A stretch of 25,997 nucleotides of DNA, from IMG/VR virus record IMGVR_UViG_3300013233_000579, positions 1 to 25,997 of that record; one strand, given 5' to 3'. This document shows positions 15,840 to 23,402 of this stretch, piece by piece. A program made the translations under genes and the position numbers. This stretch comes from a virus. Below the pieces are notes generated by a model that was given only the letters and a program-made list of their open reading frames with translations, searched no databases and was not told the origin of the DNA. How positions within the stretch are numbered: the stretch's first letter is position 1; each line of letters begins with the position of its first letter.

Positions 15840-15858
15840 CATATCGATGGAGCGCGAA

Positions 15859-16413
15859 ATGATAGAAGTTTCTTTTTTGAGCCAAACCATACAGATGGCC
15901 AGGATCGAGGATCGTCCGTGGGTGTTCATCGATGTCCTATGCGAGCATCTCGGTATCGATACGCGTCGACAGGTGCTCCGTATGCGCAGGCATCATGATC
16001 GTGCCGGGCTGGAGTTGCGTGCCGTCAGAGACCAGGGAAAGGTGAGGTTGGCCGTGCCGCTGGAAGAGATCAATTGGTTCTTGCGGACCTTGCGTCCCAC
16101 TCTGCCGGATACGATTGCGTGCCTGCGACGATACCGAGGTGGATTGTTCTGGTCTCTGCTGCATGCATGGATACGCGCGGTAGGTCAATACATGAGCTCG
16201 TGGCAATATATGCAGCGGATGGTAAAACTAGCGCCCAGGCAATCACCCGGTTATGCAAAACGGCAGAAGGGTATCGATTGCTCGATGGCCGAAGAAATGA
16301 AACAAATGAGGGCCGACGGGCATCCACTGGCAGAGATATCTTTGCGTTTCGGCTATTCTCCAACGACCATCAGTCTTGTAGTGCACGACAAATACCCCTG
16401 CCTGTCGCTGTAG
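15859..16413 (+). CDS. P22-type antirepressor N-terminal domain protein with C-terminal HTH (184 aa)
   Basis: The start is ATG 15859 with GGAG six bases upstream; an in-frame ATG at 15814 lies inside the terminator stem and is rejected. Residues 1-110 match the P22_AR_N pattern: VSFLSQTIQMARIEDRPWVF, LCEHLGIDTRRQVLRMRRH, AVPLEEINWFLRTLRP, and a closing YRGGLFWSLLHAW. This family inactivates phage repressors by direct binding (P22 Ant). Residues about 142-180 (AEEMKQMRADGHPLAEISLR then FGYSPTTISLVV) read as a helix-turn-helix, so the protein may also bind DNA. It ends a three-gene cassette and is separated from the RHH gene by the attenuator-like element. Confidence 0.82.
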   Translation: MIEVSFLSQTIQMARIEDRPWVFIDVLCEHLGIDTRRQVLRMRRHHDRAGLELRAVRDQGKVRLAVPLEEINWFLRTLRPTLPDTIACLRRYRGGLFWSLLHAWIRAVGQYMSSWQYMQRMVKLAPRQSPGYAKRQKGIDCSMAEEMKQMRADGHPLAEISLRFGYSPTTISLVVHDKYPCLSL

Positions 16414-16439
16414 GACCTTTAATAAAATACTTCTCTGAA

Positions 16440-16478
16440 AAGCGATACAAGGGGTAGGGTTGAGATTTTCGATCGCTT
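16440..16478 (-). terminator. Weak possible terminator of the first late operon
   Basis: AAGCGAT (16440-16446) and ATCGCTT (16472-16478) pair perfectly over a 25-base loop. On the minus strand the stem runs into TTTTC. It lies just after the G gene and before the oppositely oriented cassette, where a stop for the minus-strand transcript would be useful. The long loop makes it a weak candidate. Confidence 0.3.
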
Positions 16479-16509
16479 AAATCGGCGCTAACGCGGTCTA
16501 TGTCTTGCG

Positions 16510-16971
16510 TCAATTCGCCAGAAAATTATGTGCTGCCTGCAAAATCTCCCTGCGATCTTTGTCGGAGATGCCGAGGAACGGTCTGGCTGGGACGGCGGCC
16601 GGGCCCGGGGGCATGTCGGGAGTGCCGCCGAACTGGTGCAGGGCTGCCTGGATGGCGTTGACGCTGATGCCTGCGAAATCGTCACCGAAATCCGGCACGA
16701 TCCGGTTGAGCATGTGGCCGCGGGCTTGGAGGATGTTGAGTCGCTGGCCGTGGGCTCGTTTCCGGGCAAGGGTTTTTGGTTTAAGTGGCGCCCAGGGGGT
16801 GCCGTCCGGGGCTACTTCGAGCTGGAAGCGCTCGCGGGTGGTGCGGAACATTCCCTCGGAGATCGAGGCCATGAGGGGGCGCAGTTTGGTGGCTTTTTCG
16901 GTCAGGGTTGCGAACACCCGGTTGATCTCCGCATCGTCCAGTTCTATGGAGATCGTGAATTCCTTGCTCAT
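16510..16971 (-). CDS. G: Virion morphogenesis protein (Mu gp31, G-like, 153 aa)
   Basis: ATG 16971 shares its A with the stop of the preceding gene (TGATG). The protein contains RTTRERFQLEVAPDGTPWAP, LKPKTLARKRAHGQRLNILQ, and a C-terminal VPARPFLGISDKDRREIL. These are conserved marks of the phage virion morphogenesis family (Mu gpG and P2 gpS), which takes part in tail completion and head-tail joining. In Mu, gene G precedes I/Z directly; here the plus-strand cassette separates them. Confidence 0.92.
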   Translation of the reverse strand: MSKEFTISIELDDAEINRVFATLTEKATKLRPLMASISEGMFRTTRERFQLEVAPDGTPWAPLKPKTLARKRAHGQRLNILQARGHMLNRIVPDFGDDFAGISVNAIQAALHQFGGTPDMPPGPAAVPARPFLGISDKDRREILQAAHNFLAN

Positions 16972-17285
16972 CAGTGCAGCATGGTGATTACTGGCAGCGA
17001 TGGATCCACTGGCGGTTCCTGCGGTGGATCCGGAAAATCATCCTTGACCTGTTCGGGCACCAACCATACCTCGCTCAGCACAACGGCCATGTCGCGGCGG
17101 CTGTGCAGTGGATCGCTGATGTCATAGCACGTCGGCATGGGGTTCGTGCATACGCTGCCGTCTGCCACGGCTTGCTGCACGCGGCGGCGTACCTCGTCTG
17201 CAGCGGGGCCTGTCAACGTGCCCTTGACCGGGTTCCATTCCACCCAGGTGGCGTTGCCTACATATGGAGTCAGAATCAGTTTCAT
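16971..17285 (-). CDS. Hypothetical protein between F and G (104 aa)
   Basis: ATG 17285 lies 16 bases after the F-like gene's stop and the reading frame fills the gap to G exactly. The protein (MKLILTPYVGNATWVEWNPV) has TGPAADEVRRRVQQAVADG as a likely helix, two Cys around NPMPT, and a Pro-rich end (DFPDPPQEPPVDPSLP). No signal peptide or membrane segment is visible. I do not recognise the family. A small head-assembly or connector role is likely from its neighbours; Mu has no gene at this spot. Confidence 0.75.
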   Translation of the reverse strand: MKLILTPYVGNATWVEWNPVKGTLTGPAADEVRRRVQQAVADGSVCTNPMPTCYDISDPLHSRRDMAVVLSEVWLVPEQVKDDFPDPPQEPPVDPSLPVITMLH

Positions 17286-17301
17286 ATCTCGCGGTTGAGC
17301 G

Positions 17302-18816
17302 TTATGGCTCGAAGTGGAACAAAACGCCGAGCACCAATTGTAACAACTCCACGTCTGAACGGTGCATTAACGCCAGGTTTTCCGGTTTGTCGGCGAGCAC
17401 ATACTGGAACGCCATGGTCAGCACTTCACGCGCCGGACGATCACCGCCATATTCCCTGCCGAAATACGGATTCAGATATTTGTCCGGCCGTGCCAATTCC
17501 TGCCTGTATCGGTCGTCATGCATCAACCTGCTTAGCAATTGCAGATTTTCATCAGCCGTACGCCGCCGGTGCAGTTGCTGGAATAGTTCGTCCAGCGCGG
17601 GGATCGCCTTCTGGATGCGATGCATGAATTCGTGCATCGCATTGCGCGGGTCACGCACCACCAGGTAGCCTTCTCCTGCATGGAACGTAACTGCCCCGAA
17701 TCCTTTTACGGTGACTCTCGCGCCTTCTGGCGCATCGCCGAACAACAGCGTCGTCGCGCCACCGCGTGATTGTTTCATCTTGACGTGCAGGGCCCCAAAC
17801 TCATCGGCCAGGGCAGTCCAGGTATCCGGCAACAACTGGCTGGCCTCGCGCACCAGCCTGGCGCCTTTGCCGCCATTTGCTATTTTGGCCGCGGTGCCGA
17901 TCGGGCGCACCAGGGGCAGGCGATCGCGGATGCGGCGGCGCAGTTTCAGGCCGAAATCCGGGGCGGCCGGGTCCAGGCCGTTGCTCAGTTCGTCCACCCA
18001 GCGATCGCCTGCAGCGAGATAGTCGTCCAGGTTTTTTGGACGGGCTTCGACGGTGTTGACGGATTTGCGCAGCCGGTCGGCCAGCGCGGTGTCCATGGTT
18101 TGTGCTTTCTTCAGCATCAGCGCCTGGACGCGCTTGTCCACGGGCGCGCCCGGGGTGAAATCAAATCCCGGGTCGATGCCTTTCGGCACCTGGTGTACTT
18201 CGCCTGTGACTTTGTCCACGAATTCCCGGCTGCCGTCGGTGGGGGCTTTGTCCGGACCTTTTTTGCCCAGACGCTCCAGGTCCCGCTTGCCCAGGGCGGT
18301 GACGCTGCACTGGCATCCCCAGCCGTTGGGCGGGTAATGGGTGCGCCACCAGGGATTGTCGTGGCGCAGGATCAGACCATCCCAGGAGACGTGCAGCGGC
18401 CGGGGGTTGGCCACGGCGTCGCTGTGGTGGTATTGCCACCAGGGGCGCAGGGAGAGCAGATCCGGATCCGTGAGCTGGCGGAAACGGCCGGCGGCATAGG
18501 CGCCGCGCAGGTTGGTCTCGTAGATGATGCGGGTGCGCCAACCGCGGCCGCCGTTGAAGCTCCAACCGTGACGCGCGACGATGCTGTCGAAGTCCTTGCG
18601 GAATTCCTCCAGCGTGGTGCCGCGGCTGATTGCTTTGTCTATCGCGTCGCGGAAGTCCTGGATCACGTCGGCTCGCTGGGCGCCGGCGACCATGAAGGCG
18701 ACGTTGTGCGCTTCTCGCCATACGTCTGCCCAGCGTGCCGTGGGCACGTTGATCTTGGAGCGGAAGAAATCGAGCGCTTCCTGGAATGGGCCAAAGGTGA
18801 TGTCAATGGAGCGCAT
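17302..18816 (-). CDS. F: Mu F-like minor head protein (gp30) with C-terminal zinc-metallopeptidase-like domain (504 aa)
   Basis: Residues 1-215 are the Mu F/SPP1 gp7-type head morphogenesis domain: GTTLEEFRKDFDSIVARHGW, RIIYETNLRGAYAAGR, PWWRTHYPPNGWGCQCSVTA (a conserved Cys-containing end). In these phages the protein sits near the portal and some copies enter the host with the DNA. Residues about 345-475 form an added domain with a classic zinc motif, H395-E396-F-M-H399, in NAMHEFMHRI, and a possible third ligand Glu464 in the helix REVLTMAFQYVL. This suggests a metallopeptidase effector fused to a packaged protein. ATG 18816 starts six bases after the portal stop. Confidence 0.9.
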   Translation of the reverse strand: MRSIDITFGPFQEALDFFRSKINVPTARWADVWREAHNVAFMVAGAQRADVIQDFRDAIDKAISRGTTLEEFRKDFDSIVARHGWSFNGGRGWRTRIIYETNLRGAYAAGRFRQLTDPDLLSLRPWWQYHHSDAVANPRPLHVSWDGLILRHDNPWWRTHYPPNGWGCQCSVTALGKRDLERLGKKGPDKAPTDGSREFVDKVTGEVHQVPKGIDPGFDFTPGAPVDKRVQALMLKKAQTMDTALADRLRKSVNTVEARPKNLDDYLAAGDRWVDELSNGLDPAAPDFGLKLRRRIRDRLPLVRPIGTAAKIANGGKGARLVREASQLLPDTWTALADEFGALHVKMKQSRGGATTLLFGDAPEGARVTVKGFGAVTFHAGEGYLVVRDPRNAMHEFMHRIQKAIPALDELFQQLHRRRTADENLQLLSRLMHDDRYRQELARPDKYLNPYFGREYGGDRPAREVLTMAFQYVLADKPENLALMHRSDVELLQLVLGVLFHFEP

Positions 18817-18822
18817 GGGTTA

Positions 18823-20277
18823 CTAAAACCCATTCATCACATCAAATCGCCCGGCCAGTTCAGAGGCTGCCAGGGCCCGCTGGATCAATGCTGCACGGCC
18901 GTCGAGGGGCACGGCGGAAAGGGCATTATCGAGCGCGGCCAGGGCATCTTGCAGGCTATCCGCACGGTCGATGATGTCACGCAGGGCCTCGATGTCGAGG
19001 TCGGTATGCGCGGCCACGTCCTGCTCCACCTTGTCTGCGGCGACACTGGCGAAGTCCTGCGGATCCGTGCCCTGGGCAAAGGTTGGTGCCGCTGCCGGGA
19101 CGGGTTGCGCCGGGGCCGGATCTGCCGCTTCGTATTCGTCGCCATAGGCCGATTTAACCCCTTGCAAAGTGGGCTTATATCCCACTTTGGACAGGCGTTC
19201 GTCACGCTCTGCGCGGGCATTGAGATCTTCCTGGTCTTCCAGATCGCGCCATACGCGCGGCGGTGCGGCGCCGGGGAAGTTCCAGTTCATCAGCCAGCAG
19301 ACGGGGCCGAGGTTGAAGCTTTCGTTTATCAGATCCGCGTCGGCTTTGACGAGGTCCTGGCGCACGTCCATGTGTACCTCGGCCTGGGATCTGGATGATC
19401 CCTGGTCGGTGGTCATGGTTTGGCCGAGGATCACCTTGGCGACGGCCGCGTTCATGAGCTCGTGGAGCTTGGCGTAGTCCACCGTGCCGGAGCGGGCGGC
19501 CTCGATCAGCTCTATTTCCATGCCGCGCGGGATGATGATTCCGGAATCGGTCTGGATGGCGGCCAGGGCATCGAGCAGTTTCGTGCGCTCGGAGGGACTT
19601 GCGCCGCTGTCGTATGTGCCCTTGGCCGTGGGCATGCCAAATTTCTCGAGAAAAATCAGCCAGAATTTTAGACCGTTGCGCTTGAACAACACCGGCCAAT
19701 AGAGCCAGTGGGCAAGTCCCATGCCGTAGGGCTCGTCGTCATTGTCGGCACCATTGGCGAAGGCCCAGAAATACGGTGCATCCGCTGGCTCTCCGTCCAT
19801 TGGGTGCTCTGGTGTGATCAGGCGCAGGCCGCCGTGTGCGTCAAAGCGGAAGCGTGACCGGTCGCGAACGCGGATGGCATCCAGGGCGATGGTGGCGCCG
19901 TCGCGCATATAGATGAGTTCCGCCGCGGCGAAGCCGTAGAACACGCCGTAGAGCATTTTTTCGGTGACGGCGTCCCAGCCCACGTGGTGCAGTTGCTCGG
20001 TGAGCCATGCGGCGGCGTTCTTGTCGATGCGTTTGTTGCCGCCGGGCTTTACCGCCCACTCGCGGCTGGTGACTGCGAGGCGGCGCTGTTGGAAACATGG
20101 TGCGACCTGGTCGTCGCGAAGCACTTCCTTATATATGGAGTAGTCGCCGCCGCCGCGGCCGAGCAGGATGGTGTCGGTTGGTTGCAGGATCGAGCTGGTG
20201 AATCCACGGGTGATGTCGCGGCCGTTGGCGATGGTGGCGATTTCGCGTTGCGGTTCGGGTTTGGGTAGATTGGCCAT
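18823..20277 (-). CDS. Portal protein, DUF935 family (Mu gp29-like, 484 aa)
   Basis: ATG 20277 shares its A with the terminase stop. Landmarks of the DUF935 portal family are present: RDITRGFTSSILQPTDTILL near the N-terminus, YGVFYGFAAAELIYMRDG in the middle, LIFLEKFGMPTAKGTYDSG, and SRSQAEVHMDVRQDLVKAD followed by NESFNLGPVCWLMNWNF. The C-terminal 100 residues are Ala/Asp rich. The portal forms the ring through which DNA enters and leaves the head. It lies between terminase and the F-like gene as in Mu. Confidence 0.95.
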   Translation of the reverse strand: MANLPKPEPQREIATIANGRDITRGFTSSILQPTDTILLGRGGGDYSIYKEVLRDDQVAPCFQQRRLAVTSREWAVKPGGNKRIDKNAAAWLTEQLHHVGWDAVTEKMLYGVFYGFAAAELIYMRDGATIALDAIRVRDRSRFRFDAHGGLRLITPEHPMDGEPADAPYFWAFANGADNDDEPYGMGLAHWLYWPVLFKRNGLKFWLIFLEKFGMPTAKGTYDSGASPSERTKLLDALAAIQTDSGIIIPRGMEIELIEAARSGTVDYAKLHELMNAAVAKVILGQTMTTDQGSSRSQAEVHMDVRQDLVKADADLINESFNLGPVCWLMNWNFPGAAPPRVWRDLEDQEDLNARAERDERLSKVGYKPTLQGVKSAYGDEYEAADPAPAQPVPAAAPTFAQGTDPQDFASVAADKVEQDVAAHTDLDIEALRDIIDRADSLQDALAALDNALSAVPLDGRAALIQRALAASELAGRFDVMNGF

Positions 20278-21635
20278 CAGAATCCTCTGTAGTCATGGCC
20301 GGCGCTGACGCCGCCGAAGCCTCGGTTGCTGGGGGCTAGCATGGTGGTGCTGGGGCGTGGGCCGGTGGATTGATATTCGAGCGTGACAGCCGGCGTATCG
20401 GCTGCGGAGACTGCCAGCGCCAGCGACCAGAAGCGGTCCGCGTGGCCATCGGTATCCGTGTCCGCAACCAGGCGGGGGATGCCGGTGGCGCCGACTACCT
20501 TGCTGACGGCGTGCAGATCCGCACGCATCAGCGGGTCGCCGGCGGGTATGCGCAGCCGCTGGTCCTGCATCAATTGCTTCAGACCCGTGGCCATGTCCAG
20601 CTTGCGCGCGCCGGAGAACAACATGCCTTCGATGCGCAGATCACCATGCCTGCGCTTGGCGTCTTCCACCGGTTTTTCGCCCATGCCGGTCTGGTCCATG
20701 GCGCCGCGTGATACGCGGTAGCGCTGGAATACGCCATCCAACAGGGCGTCCTGTTCCGCGAAGGAGCACTTGCGGCGCACAATCACCTCGCGCGTCCAGT
20801 AGACGTCGCCCACGGCCTCGATGACCCAGATTGCAAACAGATCATTGCGCGCGGCGATGTCTACACCGACAAATACAGGCTGGCCCTGGTAGTGCTCCGG
20901 TATCCCGGCGGCGACATGCTCGCAGCGGTTGATCAAATCGTAATCCAGCCAGGCATGGGCGGCATCCATCCAGTGCAACTCGAACTCCTGTTCCCAGCCG
21001 TCCGGGTCGGCCATACCGATGCGCAATTCGTCCACGTCGCGCGGCAGGCCTTGCTCGACCGCATGATAGATGTCCAGGGTGTGCCGGCTCCAGACCTGAT
21101 CAAGACTGGCATCGGTCATCAGTTCATAAAACCGGTTGCCCTTGCCGTTTGGCGTGGACACCACGCGGATCTTGTAGCCGGCTGCGACCACGGGATACAA
21201 GGCCCGCCAGATGGCGTGGCTGTCTTTGTGGAAGGCGAATTCGTCGAGAAACACGTTGGCCGAGAATCCGCGGGCGGTGTCCGGGTTGGCCGGCAATGCG
21301 GTGATGCGGGAACCGGAGGGAAAGCGGATTTCAAGGGCGTGTATATCGGGGTTGAATTCGTATTCAAGCGCCTGGAAACCGGCCTGGTGCGCTTCCAGGT
21401 GGCGCTTGCAGGTCTCCATGGCTTCGCGCGCCTGGCGCTCGCCGCGTGAGAGAATTACCCAGTGGGTGCGCTTGCCCTTGGCCTCCGCATCCAGGCAGTC
21501 GCCGATGATTTCCAGGGTGGTGGAGAATGTCTTGCCGGTTTGGCGCGCGAACATGCCGATCTTGAATCGAGCGTGGTCGGCCAGCCAGCGTTTCTGGTAG
21601 TCATATAGACGTATGGCTGCATCATGCGAGCCCAT
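20277..21635 (-). CDS. Terminase large subunit (Mu gp28-like, 452 aa)
   Basis: ATG 21635 overlaps the end of the DUF3486 gene by 14 bases. The ATPase domain shows the Walker A variant FARQTGKT (residues 29-36, Lys35) and Walker B FLDEF (Asp131, Glu132). The nuclease domain has the first acidic residue in VFVGVDIAARND (Asp259), others near Asp314 (MDQTGMGEK), and Asp400 (GHADRFWSLALAV). The protein pumps DNA into the prohead and, in Mu-like phages, cuts headfuls that include flanking host DNA. Length and domain order are normal. Confidence 0.95.
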   Translation of the reverse strand: MGSHDAAIRLYDYQKRWLADHARFKIGMFARQTGKTFSTTLEIIGDCLDAEAKGKRTHWVILSRGERQAREAMETCKRHLEAHQAGFQALEYEFNPDIHALEIRFPSGSRITALPANPDTARGFSANVFLDEFAFHKDSHAIWRALYPVVAAGYKIRVVSTPNGKGNRFYELMTDASLDQVWSRHTLDIYHAVEQGLPRDVDELRIGMADPDGWEQEFELHWMDAAHAWLDYDLINRCEHVAAGIPEHYQGQPVFVGVDIAARNDLFAIWVIEAVGDVYWTREVIVRRKCSFAEQDALLDGVFQRYRVSRGAMDQTGMGEKPVEDAKRRHGDLRIEGMLFSGARKLDMATGLKQLMQDQRLRIPAGDPLMRADLHAVSKVVGATGIPRLVADTDTDGHADRFWSLALAVSAADTPAVTLEYQSTGPRPSTTMLAPSNRGFGGVSAGHDYRGF

Positions 21636-22149
21636 AGATTTCTTCCCGCACTCGCTGCAAGGTCTTGGGATCCAAGGTGCCCGTCTTTTCCAACTTGTTG
21701 AGTTTTTCCGCAGCCAGCTTGCGCTCGTTGTCGCGGATCTGCATCTCGCGCCGCGTGGACAGCGTGCTGGCGGACTCCAGGTCCTTCAGTGCACGGGCCA
21801 GCAGGTTGACGTCTTTGGCGTCGAAGTCGCCTTCTTCGTGGGCCCGCATTGCGCTTTGGAAGGCGACCGTGTTGAGGATCTGGATTGCGCCGCGGCCGAT
21901 CTTGCCCTCGGGATCCGCGCCAAGCTTTTCGGCCCATACGCCGGCCATGGCCTGGGCCTGGCGGATGTTTTCGCCCTCGGCATCGAAGGTCTTCTTGTAG
22001 CGCCCGACGGCGGACTTGGACACGGTTGTGCCCATGGCCGTGAGCTGTGCGACGATTTCTTCGATCGTCGCCCGGCCGTCGCCGAGCAGGCGGTCCACCT
22101 GCTGTTTGATCTCGGGTGGAAGCTGGGTTATGGAGGATTTGCGGCCCAT
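21622..22149 (-). CDS. DUF3486 / Mu gp27-like small terminase candidate (175 aa)
   Basis: ATG 22149 (MGRKSSITQLPPEIKQQVDR) opens the hallmark N-terminus of DUF3486. A helix-turn-helix follows (GRATIEEIVAQLTAMG, TVSKSAVGRYKKTFD), then long helices with LARALKDLESASTLSTRREM. The combination of N-terminal DNA-binding helices and a helical oligomerisation region, next to the large terminase, fits a small terminase subunit that recognises packaging DNA. In Mu this slot is gp27. Confidence 0.9.
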   Translation of the reverse strand: MGRKSSITQLPPEIKQQVDRLLGDGRATIEEIVAQLTAMGTTVSKSAVGRYKKTFDAEGENIRQAQAMAGVWAEKLGADPEGKIGRGAIQILNTVAFQSAMRAHEEGDFDAKDVNLLARALKDLESASTLSTRREMQIRDNERKLAAEKLNKLEKTGTLDPKTLQRVREEIYGLA

Positions 22150-22150
22150 T

Positions 22151-22450
22151 TCAGGCCCCTGGGGCGGGACGCTTTACGCCAGTGACCACGCTGCGCCCTG
22201 CCGCCACGTCGGCGCCGGCGCTGGTGAGTTTGGCGACCACCACCGGATCTCGTTCGATGTGCTGGATCAGGCCGATTTCATCCAGCCAGTCGAGGTCAGC
22301 AAGCACTACCGCGCGCGCGGCGTCGTGGCCGAAGCGTTGCAGCGCCATGGTGAGGATGCTGGCGTTGAGCGTGTAGCCGCGGGCTTCGGCCAGCAGGCGC
22401 AGCAGCACCAGGCGGCGGTCTTCGGTGATGAGTTTTTCATAGTTGTTCAT
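22151..22450 (-). CDS. Mu gp26-like small protein, winged-helix-like (99 aa)
   Basis: ATG 22450 overlaps the DUF2730 stop by four bases (ATGA). LVLLRLLAEARGYTLNASIL then ALQRFGHDAARAVVLADLDW and a C-terminal AAGRSVVTGVKRPAP match the VpaChn25_0724-type phage protein family found at the gp26 position of Mu-like elements. The layout (helix, helix, recognition-like helix, then a beta-wing) resembles ArsR-type winged helices. Its role is not known. Confidence 0.85.
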   Translation of the reverse strand: MNNYEKLITEDRRLVLLRLLAEARGYTLNASILTMALQRFGHDAARAVVLADLDWLDEIGLIQHIERDPVVVAKLTSAGADVAAGRSVVTGVKRPAPGA

Positions 22451-22773
22451 TTGCGATCACGCAGCAGGTGTTCGCTGATCAGCGAGAGCTGGCGAAGTTG
22501 GGCTTCCTGTGAGCCGTTCATCCTTTGCAGCTCGCCATTCATGGCTTCCAGGCGTTTGTATATCCGCCCGATGTCGTCGTGGGTTGGACCCATGCTGATC
22601 TGCTTTTCGATCACCGATACCCGGCGCTCATTGACGGCTACCTGTTGGCTTAGCTCGCCCAGGGCTGCGCGTGTGGCCTTGCTGCGCGCGCTCATCCAGG
22701 TGTAAAACGCGATCGCGCCCATGGCGAGCGTTTGCCCCACGGTGAACCAAAACTGCCAGATACCTGTGTTCAT
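22447..22773 (-). CDS. DUF2730 / Mu gp25-like membrane-anchored coiled coil (108 aa)
   Basis: The start is ATG 22773, which overlaps the spanin stop (ATGA); the longer upstream frame runs inside the spanin gene and is not used. Residues about 5-23 (WQFWFTVGQTLAMGAIAFYT) form one membrane segment. The rest is a charged helix (ALGELSQQVAVNERRVSVIE, RLEAMNGELQRMNGSQEAQL) likely to be a coiled coil. This is the DUF2730 family, Mu gp25, located between spanins and gp26. Function unknown. Confidence 0.88.
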   Translation of the reverse strand: MNTGIWQFWFTVGQTLAMGAIAFYTWMSARSKATRAALGELSQQVAVNERRVSVIEKQISMGPTHDDIGRIYKRLEAMNGELQRMNGSQEAQLRQLSLISEHLLRDRK

Positions 22774-23402
22774 TGAGATGTACCCGTGGTTAACATTGTG
22801 ATTGCCTGATCTTGTTGGTCTGCATAGTGCAGCAGGCGTTGTTGGTAGGCATCGACCCGGTTCAACCAGTCGAGGATGGTGAGCGCGCCCTGGGCCGTCA
22901 TCCCGACGATGGCATAGTCGCAGTAGTCCCGCTGCCCTTCTTGGCATTGATCTTGCCAGTACTCGGCGTCTTTTGCGGTAACCGTAACGACAAGGGCGGT
23001 GTCGGGGGCGTAGGGCGCGCCGGCCGAAAGATCACAGGTTTTGCGGGCACCGGCATCAGGCGATCCAATGTGGCACATGACGAGAGCGAGACGGCGCTCA
23101 AAATCATTGCCGACATGGAAAGGCTTAGCGCGTAATTGGCTTTCATAGGACGACCTCATGGCGTTGATCTCGCGCTCCTTCTCTCCCAGGGTTTTGGCTA
23201 CGGCCGCATCTTTTACGGCCATTTGGTCGGCAAATCCCTGGCTCAGTTTGGCGGTTTTCTCCTGGTATTCGCGCGTTACGCGCTCGGTTTCGGCGGCTAC
23301 CTGATATTTGACGCGCGACTCCACAGCGGACGTATAGGCGGAGAACAACATCCAGATCGCGACGCCCATCACGCCCAGTACGCCGGCGAACATGCCCATC
23401 AT
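22770..23402 (-). CDS. Rz: Inner-membrane spanin, Rz-like (210 aa)
   Basis: The chosen start, ATG 23402, overlaps the holin-like gene's stop (ATGA); a longer frame to 23543 would run through that gene. Residues about 3-22 (MFAGVLGVMGVAIWMLFSAY) form an N-terminal membrane anchor. Residues 25-85 (AETERVTREYQEKTAKLSQG, KTLGEKEREINAMRSSYES) are a periplasmic coiled coil. A C-terminal part with several Cys (residues about 100-150) extends it beyond the usual Rz length. Together with the nested lipoprotein it would join the two membranes and cause the final step of lysis. Confidence 0.85.
   Translation of the reverse strand: MMGMFAGVLGVMGVAIWMLFSAYTSAVESRVKYQVAAETERVTREYQEKTAKLSQGFADQMAVKDAAVAKTLGEKEREINAMRSSYESQLRAKPFHVGNDFERRLALVMCHIGSPDAGARKTCDLSAGAPYAPDTALVVTVTAKDAEYWQDQCQEGQRDYCDYAIVGMTAQGALTILDWLNRVDAYQQRLLHYADQQDQAITMLTTGTSQ
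22898..23146 (-). CDS. Rz1: Outer-membrane lipoprotein spanin, Rz1-like, nested in Rz (82 aa)
   Basis: ATG 23146 has GAGG seven bases upstream. It lies wholly within the inner spanin gene in the +1 frame, as in lambda Rz/Rz1. Residues 1-24 are a lipoprotein signal (MKANYALSLSMSAMILSAVS then LSSC) with lipid attachment at Cys24. The mature 59 residues are Pro-rich (PARPTPPTPP), the mark of Rz1 proteins. Being nested, correctly started and correctly built, it is almost certainly real. Confidence 0.88.
   Translation of the reverse strand: MKANYALSLSMSAMILSAVSLSSCATLDRLMPVPAKPVIFRPARPTPPTPPLSLRLPQKTPSTGKINAKKGSGTTATMPSSG

Noticed and set aside
15814-15858. Earlier start of the antirepressor gene at ATG 15814
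   Set aside because: That ATG lies in the terminator stem and has no usable ribosome site, whereas ATG 15859 has GGAG at six bases and begins at the domain boundary.
17770-19398. Plus-strand open frame of 542 codons opposite the F-like and portal genes
   Set aside because: It mirrors two certain minus-strand genes, spans their junction, and its length is explained by high-GC codon use. No domain is recognisable.
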